45,551 nt of DNA, taken from Halocatena pleomorpha. GTDB taxonomy: Archaea; Halobacteriota; Halobacteria; Halobacteriales; Haloarculaceae. Positions 1 to 8,998 of the stretch are shown one piece after another. Below the pieces are notes generated by a model that was not told where the DNA came from, ran no database searches, and saw nothing but the letters and a program-made list of their open reading frames with translations. Both the position numbers and the translations under genes were made by a program. The stretch is taken from positions 1-45,551 of the forward strand of contig NZ_RRCH01000036.1 in NCBI RefSeq assembly GCF_003862495.1, given 5' to 3'. The stretch's first letter is position 1; every line of letters starts with the position of its first letter.

Positions 1-37
1 GTTTCAATCCCGTGTTGGGTTTCTAGGGTACTGTGAC
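1..37 (-). CRISPR. First repeat of the left CRISPR array (array continues outside the window)
   Basis: The first 37 bases are the exact reverse complement of the repeat that starts the array at 9828. On the minus strand the repeat begins GTCACAGTACCC and ends in the 8-nt handle ATTGAAAC. The leader lies to its right (38-150), so this is the leader-proximal, most recently formed repeat, and the spacers lie to the left, outside the window. The array is read leftward, the same direction as the cas operon. Its length cannot be judged here. Confidence 0.93.
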
Positions 38-150
38 AAGGGGTGAATATGCGCCGAGAGGGCCTATAAGCGTTTCTCATTCAGTGAGCAACAGGGACAT
101 CTTCGTGGACCCCCCCCCCTGTACACAGACTTTATAAAGGTCCACGTAGC
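38..150 (-). promoter_or_regulatory. CRISPR leader of the left array
   Basis: This stretch between cas2 and the first repeat is a near-identical inverted copy of 9717-9827. Comparing about 105 bases by eye I count five substitutions and one length change in a C run (10 here, 7 in the other copy). It contains a TTTATAAA TATA-like box flanked by GTGGACC/GGTCCAC arms. It should hold the pre-crRNA promoter and the integration signals. It starts directly after the 3' end of cas2, so cas-operon transcripts could read into the array. Confidence 0.85.
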
Positions 151-156
151 TTCTCT

Positions 157-429
157 TCACAGAACGTTCGACTGTTCCTCAGGTGGTGCGACACCAAGAT
201 CAGTCACACTATCGCAACAGGCCTCACAGAGCCGATAGAGGCGGATTCGATCCCCATCCGTTGGCTCGATCTGTGTGGCGAGTTCGTCTTCCAGTTCTAC
301 CCGTTCTGTTTTCGAGACGTCCAGTTCGAAGACGCTGTACTGTCGCCATGCTCCGTAGCGCTCTAACGTTCGATACACCTGCCGACGATTCGCGTCATCA
401 CTCACATCGTAGGTTACAACGAGTCTCAT
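157..429 (-). CDS. cas2: CRISPR-associated endoribonuclease-fold protein Cas2
   Basis: Cas2 bridges two Cas1 dimers in the spacer-integration complex. The 90-aa product has the family's length and opens with the typical MRLVVTYDVSDD strand holding the conserved Asp, followed by RRQVYRTLERYG and YSVFELDVS. The ATG at 429 overlaps the stop of the cas1 remnant as ATGA; a GTG two codons upstream (435) is a possible alternative start. It is the last gene of the leftward cas operon, next to the left leader. Cas2 looks intact although its partner Cas1 is reduced to a stub, so it may be non-functional in integration or work with a Cas1 encoded elsewhere. Confidence 0.93.
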   Translation of the reverse strand: MRLVVTYDVSDDANRRQVYRTLERYGAWRQYSVFELDVSKTERVELEDELATQIEPTDGDRIRLYRLCEACCDSVTDLGVAPPEEQSNVL

Positions 430-590
430 CGACACACCGCCAGCGCGTGATACTCATCTAACTCTCCTGTAATCGCCTTCCGGAGGAGAATCGCTTGCTG
501 GCGGATCGCCTTCCGCCGACTCACCTGATACTCGAAATAGGGGTGGGTCAGTGTCTCACTCATGTAAGCATCAAATCTCACCAGATTCCA
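426..590 (-). pseudogene. cas1: Remnant of cas1: C-terminal ~55 codons only
   Basis: In the minus frame ending at the TGA (426-428) that overlaps the cas2 start, the translation includes RFDAYMSETLTHPYFEYQ and then AIRQQAILLRKAITGELDEY. This is the characteristic C-terminus of archaeal Cas1 with its HPYFEYQVSRR helix. The frame is closed by TAA at 591-593, and cas3' ends only 11 bases further upstream, so about 270 codons of Cas1, including the metal-binding Glu/His/Asp residues, are missing. An ATG at 563 could give a 45-aa peptide but no integrase. cas4, usually between cas3' and cas1 in type I-D, is absent too, which suggests one deletion removing cas4 and most of cas1. Confidence 0.85.
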
Positions 591-603
591 TTAAGGTGTT
601 ATG

Positions 604-2790
604 TCACCGCTTTTGAGCTACTAACTGCGCGTGAGCCTTGATAGCATCATCCCATAGTAGTAAGGTTCCACTTTGTGGCGTTGGAATCACAGCTGCATAC
701 GGTCCCAGTCCGAATCGCGCTCGTGCCCGTTCAACATCGTCACGTACGAACTGCGCGAGGACTCCCGTGTCGCCGATATCGATATGCTCGGTCCCGATCA
801 CACCGGGACTGGTCTTCACTTCGGGATCATCGATGGTACCAATCGCACGGTGGAGATTGCCCGACTTAGCACGTTTTTCCATCCGATGGAGGAAACCGAA
901 ATCGTTCAGATAGTAGTCCCGGGGGGTTTCGCACCGACCTGTCGCTACGAAGCCAGCAGCAGCGTAGTTGATATGCTGGGTGAAAAACGACCGTTCCTCG
1001 CTTGATGGTTGACGTCCGATGACAGTTTCAAACCGATTGAGAAGATCGTCACATGGAATCACTTCGCCTTCACGGTGACGCATGACATGATATAGACTGG
1101 ACATTTTTAACCGCTCCTCACTATCGTTGACATCAATGACGAGACACCCGAGTGACGATGATCGGTAGGAGTGCAATCTTTCAAAGATATCGGCTGTTGG
1201 TGATTCTGAGACCAACTGGTCGGCGAGAGCCCAGAACGCTGGTTCGGTCATCTGCTGATCGAAGAACTGCTCGAAATCGGGCCCGAAATGATCGAAAGCG
1301 GTCGTTCGGTAGGCAGCATCCTTCAAGGCATATTGTTCATCAAGCGATCTATCGGTGTGTTCCCATAGATAGCGGGGATATGCTCCACACAGAACATCGT
1401 AGTAGGGACGGTTCGTGACGGCGTTGTTGACATTGTGGAGCGCATCATCGAACGTAGACCGCGCAAGAGTGTCTCCATCTGTCATCGTCACGAGATACTC
1501 TTGAACGGCTGGTGTCGTGATGAGGAGTGCTCGGTAGTCATTGAACTGTGACCGATACCGCATTCGACCGATTCGTTGGAGGGTACTACTCGGTTCGTAA
1601 CCTGTACAGATTAGTCGATTAACTCGATCGAAGTCTACCCCAACCTCAACTGCACTGTTACCGACGACTACGTCGCTCTTCTCGATTGCCTGCTGCCGTC
1701 CCTTCTTCTTCCATCCATAGACTCGGCCGACCGATAAGTCTGTCTCACTCTCAAACGCCTCGGTGACGGCCTCCACTTCGCGGATGCTATCGACGATGAT
1801 GAGCAACTGGCCTGGTGGTTCGTGTGCCGCAGCGAGGGCCTCAACGTTGTTCACAAGCAATCTGTCACTCGTGAAGCGTGGCTGCGATGTGATGCCCAGT
1901 TGTACCTCCGGGAGGATTTGGCGAGCCGACTGTTTGTTAGGTGCTTTATCCAAGACCGTGTTGGAAACATGGGTCGGATTGAATGCACGTTTGATACGTT
2001 CGATGTAGCTGGGCTCTGGTGTCGCAGAGAGGAACACGAAAGTATCCAAATATCGGCCAGCGAGACGATTATAGACATCCAAATGGAGTGGGAGCAAGCG
2101 GCGGGCGCGATCGGTTGTGAGATGGAATTCGTCAACCACGATGGCGTCCAACTCCGGGACTATCCGAGAGATATCGTTGTCATGGAATCGGTTCGTCGCC
2201 ATGTATGTCAGTGTATCCGGCGTCGTGAGGATAACCGTCGGAAGCCCCGTTGATTGAAGCGTATCGACAGCCTTGTCATGTATGTCACGTAGCTGTGTCT
2301 TGATGCTCTCATCGCCGATGCCTGAACTCACTGCGGCGACACGCTCCGTTAGCGGGACGGCCTCTGATCCGTTGGTTAATACCTCCGTCGCCTCTTTCTC
2401 GCCATTCAGGTCGCTACGGGTATTTAGCTCATACGACCGCTCGCTCACCCACGGTGCTTTGTCAGTACCATAGTACCGTCGGAACAGATTCAGTATCGTC
2501 CGTTGCTGATCCTGAATCAGAGCTGTCGTCGGGTAGGTTGCCATCACAAGCGATGGCACGTCGGTGATACTCTCCCGAATAATCGGGGCGACCCATGAAA
2601 GTGTCTTTCCACCGCCCGTCGGATTCGTGTTGAGGAGGACAGTCGCATCGCTCTGCAGTGCTGCACACATCTCCAGCTGGTGGGCGTCTACGTGCTCGCT
2701 CGGCAGCGGGAAGTATTCCGCTGTCGTGGTACCAGGCATCCACGCTCCAGCGAGGCGCAACTGCGTATCGAAGAGGCGGTCGAGCGTCAT
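604..2790 (-). CDS. cas3': Type I-D Cas3' helicase (no HD domain)
   Basis: This superfamily-2 helicase unwinds target DNA after Cascade binding. The 728-aa protein has a P-loop at about residues 55-63 (TNPTGGGKT), the Walker B box VVDEFH near residue 220, motif III FLSATPEP, and a C-terminal helicase half with SDVVVGNSAVEVGVDFDR and LQRIGRMRYR. There is no N-terminal HD nuclease, as expected for type I-D where HD sits on Cas10d. The ATG at 2790 overlaps the csc1 stop as ATGA. Downstream, only 13 bases separate its stop from the broken cas1 frame, marking the deletion junction. Confidence 0.93.
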   Translation of the reverse strand: MTLDRLFDTQLRLAGAWMPGTTTAEYFPLPSEHVDAHQLEMCAALQSDATVLLNTNPTGGGKTLSWVAPIIRESITDVPSLVMATYPTTALIQDQQRTILNLFRRYYGTDKAPWVSERSYELNTRSDLNGEKEATEVLTNGSEAVPLTERVAAVSSGIGDESIKTQLRDIHDKAVDTLQSTGLPTVILTTPDTLTYMATNRFHDNDISRIVPELDAIVVDEFHLTTDRARRLLPLHLDVYNRLAGRYLDTFVFLSATPEPSYIERIKRAFNPTHVSNTVLDKAPNKQSARQILPEVQLGITSQPRFTSDRLLVNNVEALAAAHEPPGQLLIIVDSIREVEAVTEAFESETDLSVGRVYGWKKKGRQQAIEKSDVVVGNSAVEVGVDFDRVNRLICTGYEPSSTLQRIGRMRYRSQFNDYRALLITTPAVQEYLVTMTDGDTLARSTFDDALHNVNNAVTNRPYYDVLCGAYPRYLWEHTDRSLDEQYALKDAAYRTTAFDHFGPDFEQFFDQQMTEPAFWALADQLVSESPTADIFERLHSYRSSSLGCLVIDVNDSEERLKMSSLYHVMRHREGEVIPCDDLLNRFETVIGRQPSSEERSFFTQHINYAAAGFVATGRCETPRDYYLNDFGFLHRMEKRAKSGNLHRAIGTIDDPEVKTSPGVIGTEHIDIGDTGVLAQFVRDDVERARARFGLGPYAAVIPTPQSGTLLLWDDAIKAHAQLVAQKR

Positions 2791-3521
2791 TGGTCAGTTC
2801 CGAGAAAGTAGACGTCGGTGGGGAGTGTGATCCCTGTGTCATTTTTTTCGGGACCAAACTGAGCGTCGACACGCACGTATTGGCCCGATAAGTCGCTCTG
2901 GGTAAGCAGGTCTACGGGTGCCATTGACTCCATGCGAACCGACCCCAGAATATCGTACTCGTCGGTGCTAATATCTTGCTTCCCGACTGGTTGGTCGAGA
3001 GTAAACTGGCCCTCCTTCGGAGTTACGTCATGGACATCCGTTTCGAGACGGGCGCTGGTCATTTTCTTCCCGACGCGGATGTACGAAGGGAGTTGCTGTG
3101 CGAACGCGAGAGCATCTGTCCCGCCATCACACGTCACAAAGGTTCGAAACTGGATGTCAGGCTCATACGTTCGTTGATGTCCCGTTTCGAGCAGGTTTTT
3201 GTTCTCCTGCTGGGCTTCACTCCGATATGTGTCGCCTTTGACGCTGAACCGCCGAGTCATGTGCCGACCTCCACCGACGATCGTCGCAGGATGAATATAG
3301 ATTCCTCTGGCCGCCTCCGACTGTTTGTAGTGGGTGGTGTATTCGGGTGTTTGTTCGCTGACACGGAATCGGGTCGGAAGCAGCCCAAGCGCGTAAAACA
3401 GCGCGGAGTGCATGATGTAGGGCTTCGTCGAAAACCGATCACCACTCTCCCGGGAGACGTAGTAGTACTGGTCAAGTGGTGTGATCGATAGTTCGACCAC
3501 ACTAGTCACATCCCTCGGCAT
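2787..3521 (-). CDS. csc1: Csc1, Cas5-type subunit of type I-D Cascade
   Basis: Csc1 is the Cas5 relative that caps the 5' handle of crRNA in the I-D effector. The 244-aa product has the expected size and features such as the N-terminal LDQYYYVSRESG segment, FYALGLLP, and a glycine-rich GGGRHMTRR stretch. The assignment rests on these and on its place between csc2 and cas3'. Its ATG overlaps the csc2 stop by one base (TGATG), and its own stop overlaps the cas3' ATG. The tight coupling supports one transcript and balanced subunit amounts. Confidence 0.88.
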   Translation of the reverse strand: MPRDVTSVVELSITPLDQYYYVSRESGDRFSTKPYIMHSALFYALGLLPTRFRVSEQTPEYTTHYKQSEAARGIYIHPATIVGGGRHMTRRFSVKGDTYRSEAQQENKNLLETGHQRTYEPDIQFRTFVTCDGGTDALAFAQQLPSYIRVGKKMTSARLETDVHDVTPKEGQFTLDQPVGKQDISTDEYDILGSVRMESMAPVDLLTQSDLSGQYVRVDAQFGPEKNDTGITLPTDVYFLGTDQ

Positions 3522-4519
3522 CAGTCTTCGACGCGGGCGATGTAGTCTTCGACTTTTTCGTACTGCCGTTCGAGTATAGTTGCTAGCTGGTTATCGTCTC
3601 CTAATGTTTGAACTACGCCCTCAAGGATCTCATCCGGAACCCTGTTGAAATCAAGGCCTCGCCGCTCCTGCAGTTGTGTGTATGCAGACTGGACGGCGTC
3701 AGTAGCCGCTGCAATGTCAATGGGATCTGACCTGATCGTTGTTTTAAGATCCTCGACAGCGTATTCATCACCCGTACCACTTAACATGCCAGCTGCTACT
3801 CGTGTAAGTTCAAGGTTTGCTGGACCATCCTGTCGACCGGTATAAACTCCGAGGAAGTGATTGCGGACGTTTCCGCCGCGCGTTTCGTTGGCACCATAGC
3901 GTGTCGTTTGAGCAATCGCTGCCATGACGAAAACCACCTCCTCTGGAGTAGCGCTATCGAGCGTGACAACACTCGGGAATAGCGTCCCTGGTTTCACGAA
4001 GTCAGGTGTCCAAGTTCCCTGCCCCTCAGTTGCGTCGACACGGGTCTCATCGCCGGGGGCATTTTGGACGTTCTGTTGAACAGCAGCCTCAGCCGTTCTG
4101 ATGCTGTAAGCGCTGTTATAGTATACTCGGCTGCGTTGACTGATCTGTTCGTCGCCTGCCGCACTCCCGAACAAGACACTCTCAACGGAGTTCTGTTGCA
4201 TCTCATTAGGAGCCATATGGTCATCAGCACATGCATCAATGTGGCTGAGGAGATCGCGTTGAATACTTTTGGCCGTCCGGCGTTCCGCGCCGGGTTGTTT
4301 CCGGTAGAAGAGGTCAACAACCCGAGCAAGTTGCGTCTCGCCCTGTGGATCACCGGTCCGTATCCGCATCGTATTGACCGTCTCACCGTCGGTAGTGAAT
4401 CGAGCCGGAGCAGTAACCTCCCGCAGGAGCAAAAGGTGAGTGAATCGGTTCTGTCGGGTGTTCTGTAGCTGTGCGACTGTTCCGGGTTCAAGCTCGTCGG
4501 TAAAGGTATCGAGGGTCAT
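3521..4519 (-). CDS. csc2: Csc2, Cas7-type backbone subunit of type I-D Cascade
   Basis: Csc2 coats the crRNA spacer as the multi-copy RAMP backbone. The 332-aa protein carries the family's RRTAKSIQRD region, RSRVYYNSAYSIRTAE, the FVKPGTLFPSVVTLDSAT strand and the TTRYGANETRGGNVRNH motif, all typical of Csc2. It lies 15 bases downstream of cas10d and overlaps csc1 by one base. Length and order match canonical I-D operons. I see no damage. Confidence 0.92.
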   Translation of the reverse strand: MTLDTFTDELEPGTVAQLQNTRQNRFTHLLLLREVTAPARFTTDGETVNTMRIRTGDPQGETQLARVVDLFYRKQPGAERRTAKSIQRDLLSHIDACADDHMAPNEMQQNSVESVLFGSAAGDEQISQRSRVYYNSAYSIRTAEAAVQQNVQNAPGDETRVDATEGQGTWTPDFVKPGTLFPSVVTLDSATPEEVVFVMAAIAQTTRYGANETRGGNVRNHFLGVYTGRQDGPANLELTRVAAGMLSGTGDEYAVEDLKTTIRSDPIDIAAATDAVQSAYTQLQERRGLDFNRVPDEILEGVVQTLGDDNQLATILERQYEKVEDYIARVED

Positions 4520-4534
4520 TAGTGTATTCTGTGG

Positions 4535-7500
4535 TTATTCTCTGTGTTCATCGAAGAATTCTTGCAGCCGTCGACGGATAGCAGCATTATATCCGCTGGC
4601 GAGATGATTTTCGTGACGCCGCAATTCGTAGAAATCCCCATCACAGAGCCCGTAAAAGATGTCATCGACGAAGATCGTCGAGAACTCCTCTGCGGGCTCA
4701 CGCTTGCGGGAGACATCGTCGTACCCGGGAGTCTCAGCCCGGGCTGCAGCTTTCATTACATCGCCAGTGACGATATCGATCAGTTCATCTTGCGAGGCAT
4801 TCTGTGCCAGCCCATCGCTAATCGACTCACGAGCGACACGAAACAGCCGCTCGTACTCGTAATTGCTCGTGCTCTGTGCATCCGGTTGAAGTGTATTGAA
4901 CCCTGCATCGGCGAGGGCATCAATTCGATTGCTCATTGTTGGATATAGGAGGGTATCAAGGACGAGCGCAGAGTGCAATGCTCTCGGATCAGTGCTTTGC
5001 TCCTTACCCCTGAGCATTGTTTCTGCACCCGGGAACGGTTCTTTCGCGCGATTGAGAACGGTTTTTACCCGCTGTATCTCCGTTCCATGCGCACGGAAGG
5101 CCACGGTGAACAAACTGGCGAGTTTGTACAGTGTAGTCTCGAGATCCGTCTCTAATTCGATGTTGACATGTCTACTCACCCTGTCTGTTGAGTCAAGCGA
5201 CGTAGTTTTTCCACACTCAGAGTCATGGGCCGAATCGGCACCATTCTCCGCTACCTCGGCCGATTCGTCAACGGGGTCGGCGTCATCGAGAAGCATCGAT
5301 GAGGATATCGACTGGGTGAGCCGAGAGTCGATATTGAATGATTCCGGACTAATGCCCAGATCTCGGCGGTACGAGATGGATACCTCGTTGCCAGTGAACC
5401 GCTTGACGACGCCCGGGAGGTTATTGAGATGTACCTGTTCGTTGAATTCGTCGAATTGTGTTACCGGAATTTGCGTCTTCGTGAGTAACACCCGCGACGA
5501 GGTCAACCATGCCATTCCTGTGGCAACCATTGAGCTGACGAGCCCGCTTGGAATCCGAGTGATGGGTTTCCTACTCTGTGTCCCCCGCCGTGGTGGGTCA
5601 ATCCGGAAAAGTCCAAGGGCACCATCCTGTTTATACATCGCATCATAGTTCCTCACCATGTTGCGGAACGACGCGTCGTTGGCCCCCTCTCGCGCGGAAT
5701 CAAACTCTGAAAATATTTCCTCGACGATCGATGCACGAGTGGTTTTATCACCGACGACTATCGAACGGGCCAATTGCAATAGAGTGAGGCCACTCGCGAA
5801 GTAGACAGCCTCACGAATGCGCTGCTCGATGAGAACATCCCCTGGCGCATAGAAGTAGTCGGGGGCGAGGAAGAGGTAATGTGATTCCCCGTCCGATGAC
5901 GTGTCATGTACAGCGTCACGGAGGGTCAGCTCAAGTTCACATTGTGGACAGATGGCTGATTTTGGCTCTCCTTTCTCAGTTGTGATTGGCTTGTAGTGTG
6001 AGAAACCGAATGTTATGTCTCCGCTCCCAGTCGTTTTGAAATCGTCAAGCGATCTAGACCCGATCAGCACGTCATCACAGAGTAGACAAACGTGCGGTTG
6101 TGAACTACGTCCGTACTGTCCAAGTTTTGTCTTCGATGCGTCCGTGTCGAAGATCGGACGTTGGTTGACCTGAAGGTTCTGTCGGACGTATTCTGGGTGT
6201 GACTTCCAAATGAGTCCTTCCTTAACGCGCTCAAACTGCTCGCGTTTACTGGCTGAGGTGTCAGAATCTGTTACGCTGATCGGAGCACTGTGGTCCCAGT
6301 CTGTGGGCCACGACCGATAGTATGATAGCAGGTGCTCTTCGGCAGCTTCGAGAATCGTCTCAAGCGGGCGCTCATCCCATCTAACTCCTGCTTCATTGTC
6401 AGATTGTAAGAATGCCGCCGCAATCAAGATTGGGAACGACCGCGTTCCCCCACTCGTCAACTTCACACCAGACGTGAGGTCCTCCGCGACGTCCGACTGA
6501 TCTGCATTAAATCGCTCGGCGAGCGTACTGAGCGTGCGTCTCGACGGTGTATCTGTCACGTACTCAAGATACCAATTCTCGGTTTCAGCACTAATCCATT
6601 CTCCAACATCCGGGATGTTCAGTGCCTTGCATAAATGTCTAATAGCGTCACGTCTCTCCTCGCCTGAGAGAGGATAATAGAGTTCCCCGTAATAGGTACT
6701 GAGTTGCAGTCCGAGCGGGATTGCCTTCTCGGTGGAGGGTAGTGGCTCCGAGAGAAGATCCCCAGCGATTCCGACCTGAACAGCGTACTCGTATGTGTTG
6801 TACTCTCCCCAATCGCTGTTTTCGCTGCGGTCACGGAGTAGATGACGTGCACTCCGGAGAGACGTCTCTACCCCACTGAGAAGATACATCGAGGCTGAGA
6901 TATCGAGTTTCCCTTTCTGGAAATCAGGGTTGATTCCCGTCGTCATCCGCTCCGGGTCGGCGAATTCGGTTCGAGCTTCACGGAGGGTCTCAATGAACGA
7001 GTCTGTTATCTCCTTCGCTGACGTATTCTCGCTCTTGAATGGGTCCACGATATCGGTTCCATCAGGCACCAGATAGAGAGCACCATCGACAAAGTAGACC
7101 ACAAGGGCAGCCGGTGTCGAAGCGCAGATTTCGTCAGTAATGGTCGTATGGAGGATATTTGTCGATAGGCCTTTCGTATCGTCAAATGAGTGGCTGGCGA
7201 GACAGACATCGGAGTCGATCGCCTGCACACGCTCTTCAAGGTGGTCGTCCACGACTGGGACATCGAGCCCCGCAGCAGCGTCCATCACACGGATCCACTC
7301 ACGGTATCGAGTGAATACACGGCTTGGAGACTCGGCGTGACGACCACTATTTTCCTCGGCAGCAAGGGCACTTGCTCTGTAGTCGTCGGGGTCAAGGTTT
7401 GTGTCCAATTGCGATAGTCGGAGGCGGTCGACGTATGCCTTCGTCTCGGATTTCGTAATATCTTTGTCGGCGTTCTTTCGATCGGTGGCCCCCGCTCTCC

Positions 7501-7858
7501 GCTGCTGGGCCTCTCGGGTTTTGTGGAGATCATGGCAGGCGTAGAGAGCAAGCACTTTAAGTAGCTCCGTCTCCGGCAGCGCAGCACTTGAGTCTAGTCG
7601 GCTGAGTGCATGATTGAGACGAGCCCCGAAAGCAGCACCGTTGAGTACGTGACTCCGCAATGTCTGATCGGTGTACGGTTTGCCCGTCCAGCGACTCCGG
7701 ACCGCACGACTCTTAGCCGGAATGACATCGAACTCGGCGTCGAACATCCCTGGATCAACTGTCTGTCTGAACCGCAAGTAGACATTGTCAGAGGGACTCA
7801 GCCCCTCGTCGCCATCGTCTGCTTTGAGAACGTCCTCGATAAACTCCGCCGGATTCAT
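4535..7858 (-). CDS. cas10d: Cas10d (Csc3), large subunit of type I-D Cascade with HD nuclease
   Basis: Cas10d is the large subunit that recognises the PAM and supplies the nuclease in type I-D. The chosen start, ATG at 7858, overlaps the cas6 stop as ATGA and gives 1107 aa; the frame stays open upstream to 7993 but that part is shadow sequence of cas6. The N-terminal HD domain is visible as H70 and the H109-D110 pair in LYACHDLHK. A zinc-finger-like pair, CLLCDD and CPQCEL, sits around the middle. No GGDD cyclase motif is visible, as expected for Cas10d rather than type III Cas10. The C-terminus would carry the small-subunit-like helices. Confidence 0.93.
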   Translation of the reverse strand: MNPAEFIEDVLKADDGDEGLSPSDNVYLRFRQTVDPGMFDAEFDVIPAKSRAVRSRWTGKPYTDQTLRSHVLNGAAFGARLNHALSRLDSSAALPETELLKVLALYACHDLHKTREAQQRRAGATDRKNADKDITKSETKAYVDRLRLSQLDTNLDPDDYRASALAAEENSGRHAESPSRVFTRYREWIRVMDAAAGLDVPVVDDHLEERVQAIDSDVCLASHSFDDTKGLSTNILHTTITDEICASTPAALVVYFVDGALYLVPDGTDIVDPFKSENTSAKEITDSFIETLREARTEFADPERMTTGINPDFQKGKLDISASMYLLSGVETSLRSARHLLRDRSENSDWGEYNTYEYAVQVGIAGDLLSEPLPSTEKAIPLGLQLSTYYGELYYPLSGEERRDAIRHLCKALNIPDVGEWISAETENWYLEYVTDTPSRRTLSTLAERFNADQSDVAEDLTSGVKLTSGGTRSFPILIAAAFLQSDNEAGVRWDERPLETILEAAEEHLLSYYRSWPTDWDHSAPISVTDSDTSASKREQFERVKEGLIWKSHPEYVRQNLQVNQRPIFDTDASKTKLGQYGRSSQPHVCLLCDDVLIGSRSLDDFKTTGSGDITFGFSHYKPITTEKGEPKSAICPQCELELTLRDAVHDTSSDGESHYLFLAPDYFYAPGDVLIEQRIREAVYFASGLTLLQLARSIVVGDKTTRASIVEEIFSEFDSAREGANDASFRNMVRNYDAMYKQDGALGLFRIDPPRRGTQSRKPITRIPSGLVSSMVATGMAWLTSSRVLLTKTQIPVTQFDEFNEQVHLNNLPGVVKRFTGNEVSISYRRDLGISPESFNIDSRLTQSISSSMLLDDADPVDESAEVAENGADSAHDSECGKTTSLDSTDRVSRHVNIELETDLETTLYKLASLFTVAFRAHGTEIQRVKTVLNRAKEPFPGAETMLRGKEQSTDPRALHSALVLDTLLYPTMSNRIDALADAGFNTLQPDAQSTSNYEYERLFRVARESISDGLAQNASQDELIDIVTGDVMKAAARAETPGYDDVSRKREPAEEFSTIFVDDIFYGLCDGDFYELRRHENHLASGYNAAIRRRLQEFFDEHRE

Positions 7859-8703
7859 GAGTTGACCTCCACAGCGACAGCACCACACCCACGCGCGACG
7901 AAGCCACCGACGCCTCCGAACTCGCCAAACAGCGCGAGCGCTGTCACCGCCGTCCGAACCGCCTCGCTTGCACCCTTGAACTTGTAGGTGCACTGCCCAG
8001 AGAAGCCTTGACGTTGGATTGGTCTGCCGTTCTCGCCACGGTTCACGAGGACGCTGTGGGAGTCGAGCGACCGAAAGTCGGGCTTTTCGATGAGGTTCTC
8101 CTCGAAGTCCGCTCGGGCCAGACTCAGTTCCAGTTCGTCGGCCTGTTCGGTCGGCACCGTCTTGTTCCAGCGACGCAGCAGCGAGCGGAACGTGCTCGCT
8201 CGATGAGGGAACATCGTGGTGATCTCAGCTGTTTCCCGAATACACGTCGGCGTCCGGAACGTCAGTTCGAGCTCGACGTTCGGCGGAGCCTGCTCAACCA
8301 GTTCAGCTGCATCGGCTAGCAGTTCCTCGTGCGTCGCGTTCATGCTCGCGAAGCTACGCACGTGGAAGCTGCCGCGATCGAGGTCCAATGAGTCACCACT
8401 GAATACGAACGCGTCCGCGAGCGCTTCGAACACGTCTTGATCACGTGGATCGGTGACGCCGAGATCAAGCGTGTACGTCTGGTCCGTGATCGTCTGTTTG
8501 TGATGCTTTCGCTCACTGTTCGCGAACGATCCCACCAACCCACTGTTGTGGAGACTCCCGAGGGGGGCGTCGTGGAGTCGCTCGCTCACTCCCGCGGAAA
8601 CGTCTCCGAGTGCCGAAAGCAGCGCTCCGTACACCTGATAGCCGTTCCATGTCGGCACAGCGAACGCCCCCTCTGGCTCAAGTGTCAATGTAATCTGTCG
8701 CAT
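7855..8703 (-). CDS. cas6: Cas6 pre-crRNA processing endoribonuclease
   Basis: Cas6 cuts the repeat RNA and leaves the 8-nt 5' handle. The 282-aa protein starts with a ferredoxin-like strand (MRQITLTLEPEG), has NGYQVYGALLSAL, and ends in the glycine-rich loop GEFGGVGGFVARGCGAV diagnostic of Cas6. It is the first gene of the leftward operon; the ATG at 8703 is preceded by an AGGTGA ribosome-binding sequence and a TATA-like AATATA about 45 bases upstream. The stop overlaps the cas10d ATG. Confidence 0.93.
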   Translation of the reverse strand: MRQITLTLEPEGAFAVPTWNGYQVYGALLSALGDVSAGVSERLHDAPLGSLHNSGLVGSFANSERKHHKQTITDQTYTLDLGVTDPRDQDVFEALADAFVFSGDSLDLDRGSFHVRSFASMNATHEELLADAAELVEQAPPNVELELTFRTPTCIRETAEITTMFPHRASTFRSLLRRWNKTVPTEQADELELSLARADFEENLIEKPDFRSLDSHSVLVNRGENGRPIQRQGFSGQCTYKFKGASEAVRTAVTALALFGEFGGVGGFVARGCGAVAVEVNS

Positions 8704-8998
8704 GGTGTCACCTGAAGAGTCGGATTATTTCCGACGGGAATTGGTATATTGATGACAGAATCGACGATGCTATCCACTACAGAGGCCCTCCCTGACAGCT
8801 CGGGCTGATAATCTCTGCCTGTTGGCCACAACTGTTATCCTGATGTGTTTCAATTTGTATCACACATCTCTGCATGGAGTATCACCTACTAAATCCTTTC
8901 GATATTGTGAGACGATCCAAGTTATCTGGGATTCACGTCTTTGATCCCATGGTAATAGGACGGTGTTGTTTTATCGCTGCAGTTCGAGGAGCATGACA
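8704..8998. promoter_or_regulatory. Divergent cas6/csa3 promoter region
   Basis: This 295-bp gap separates the leftward cas operon from the rightward csa3. For cas6 a TATA-like AATATA lies near 8744-8750, and a small inverted repeat (TCGGA/TCCGA, 8720-8734) would overlap the transcription start. For csa3 an AT stretch TTGTTTTAT lies at about 8964-8972. The middle holds a 7-bp inverted repeat (8842-8868). No real gene is visible; only tiny ORFs occur. Confidence 0.6.
8842..8868. promoter_or_regulatory. Perfect 7-bp inverted repeat between cas6 and csa3, candidate Csa3 operator
   Basis: GATGTGT (8842-8848) and ACACATC (8862-8868) form a perfect inverted repeat around a 13-nt centre. Csa3 proteins are dimeric winged-helix regulators, so a palindrome between csa3 and the cas operon is a natural binding candidate. 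The centre contains GTTTCAAT, which on the minus strand reads ATTGAAAC, identical to the 8-nt end of the CRISPR repeat. Function is inferred. Confidence 0.45.

Noticed and set aside
4535-7858. Type III Cas10 (Csm/Cmr) instead of Cas10d
   Set aside because: No GGDD motif is seen, and csc1, csc2 and an HD-less cas3' accompany it, fixing type I-D.
7859-7993. Longer start for cas10d, giving 1152 aa
   Set aside because: The extra 45 residues are Arg/Trp-rich, read antisense-like within cas6, and the ATGA overlap at 7858 is the natural start.
8701-8752. 16-codon plus-strand ORF overlapping the cas6 start as a CreT-like toxin
   Set aside because: No ribosome-binding or promoter arrangement that I can see, and tiny ORFs of this size are expected by chance.
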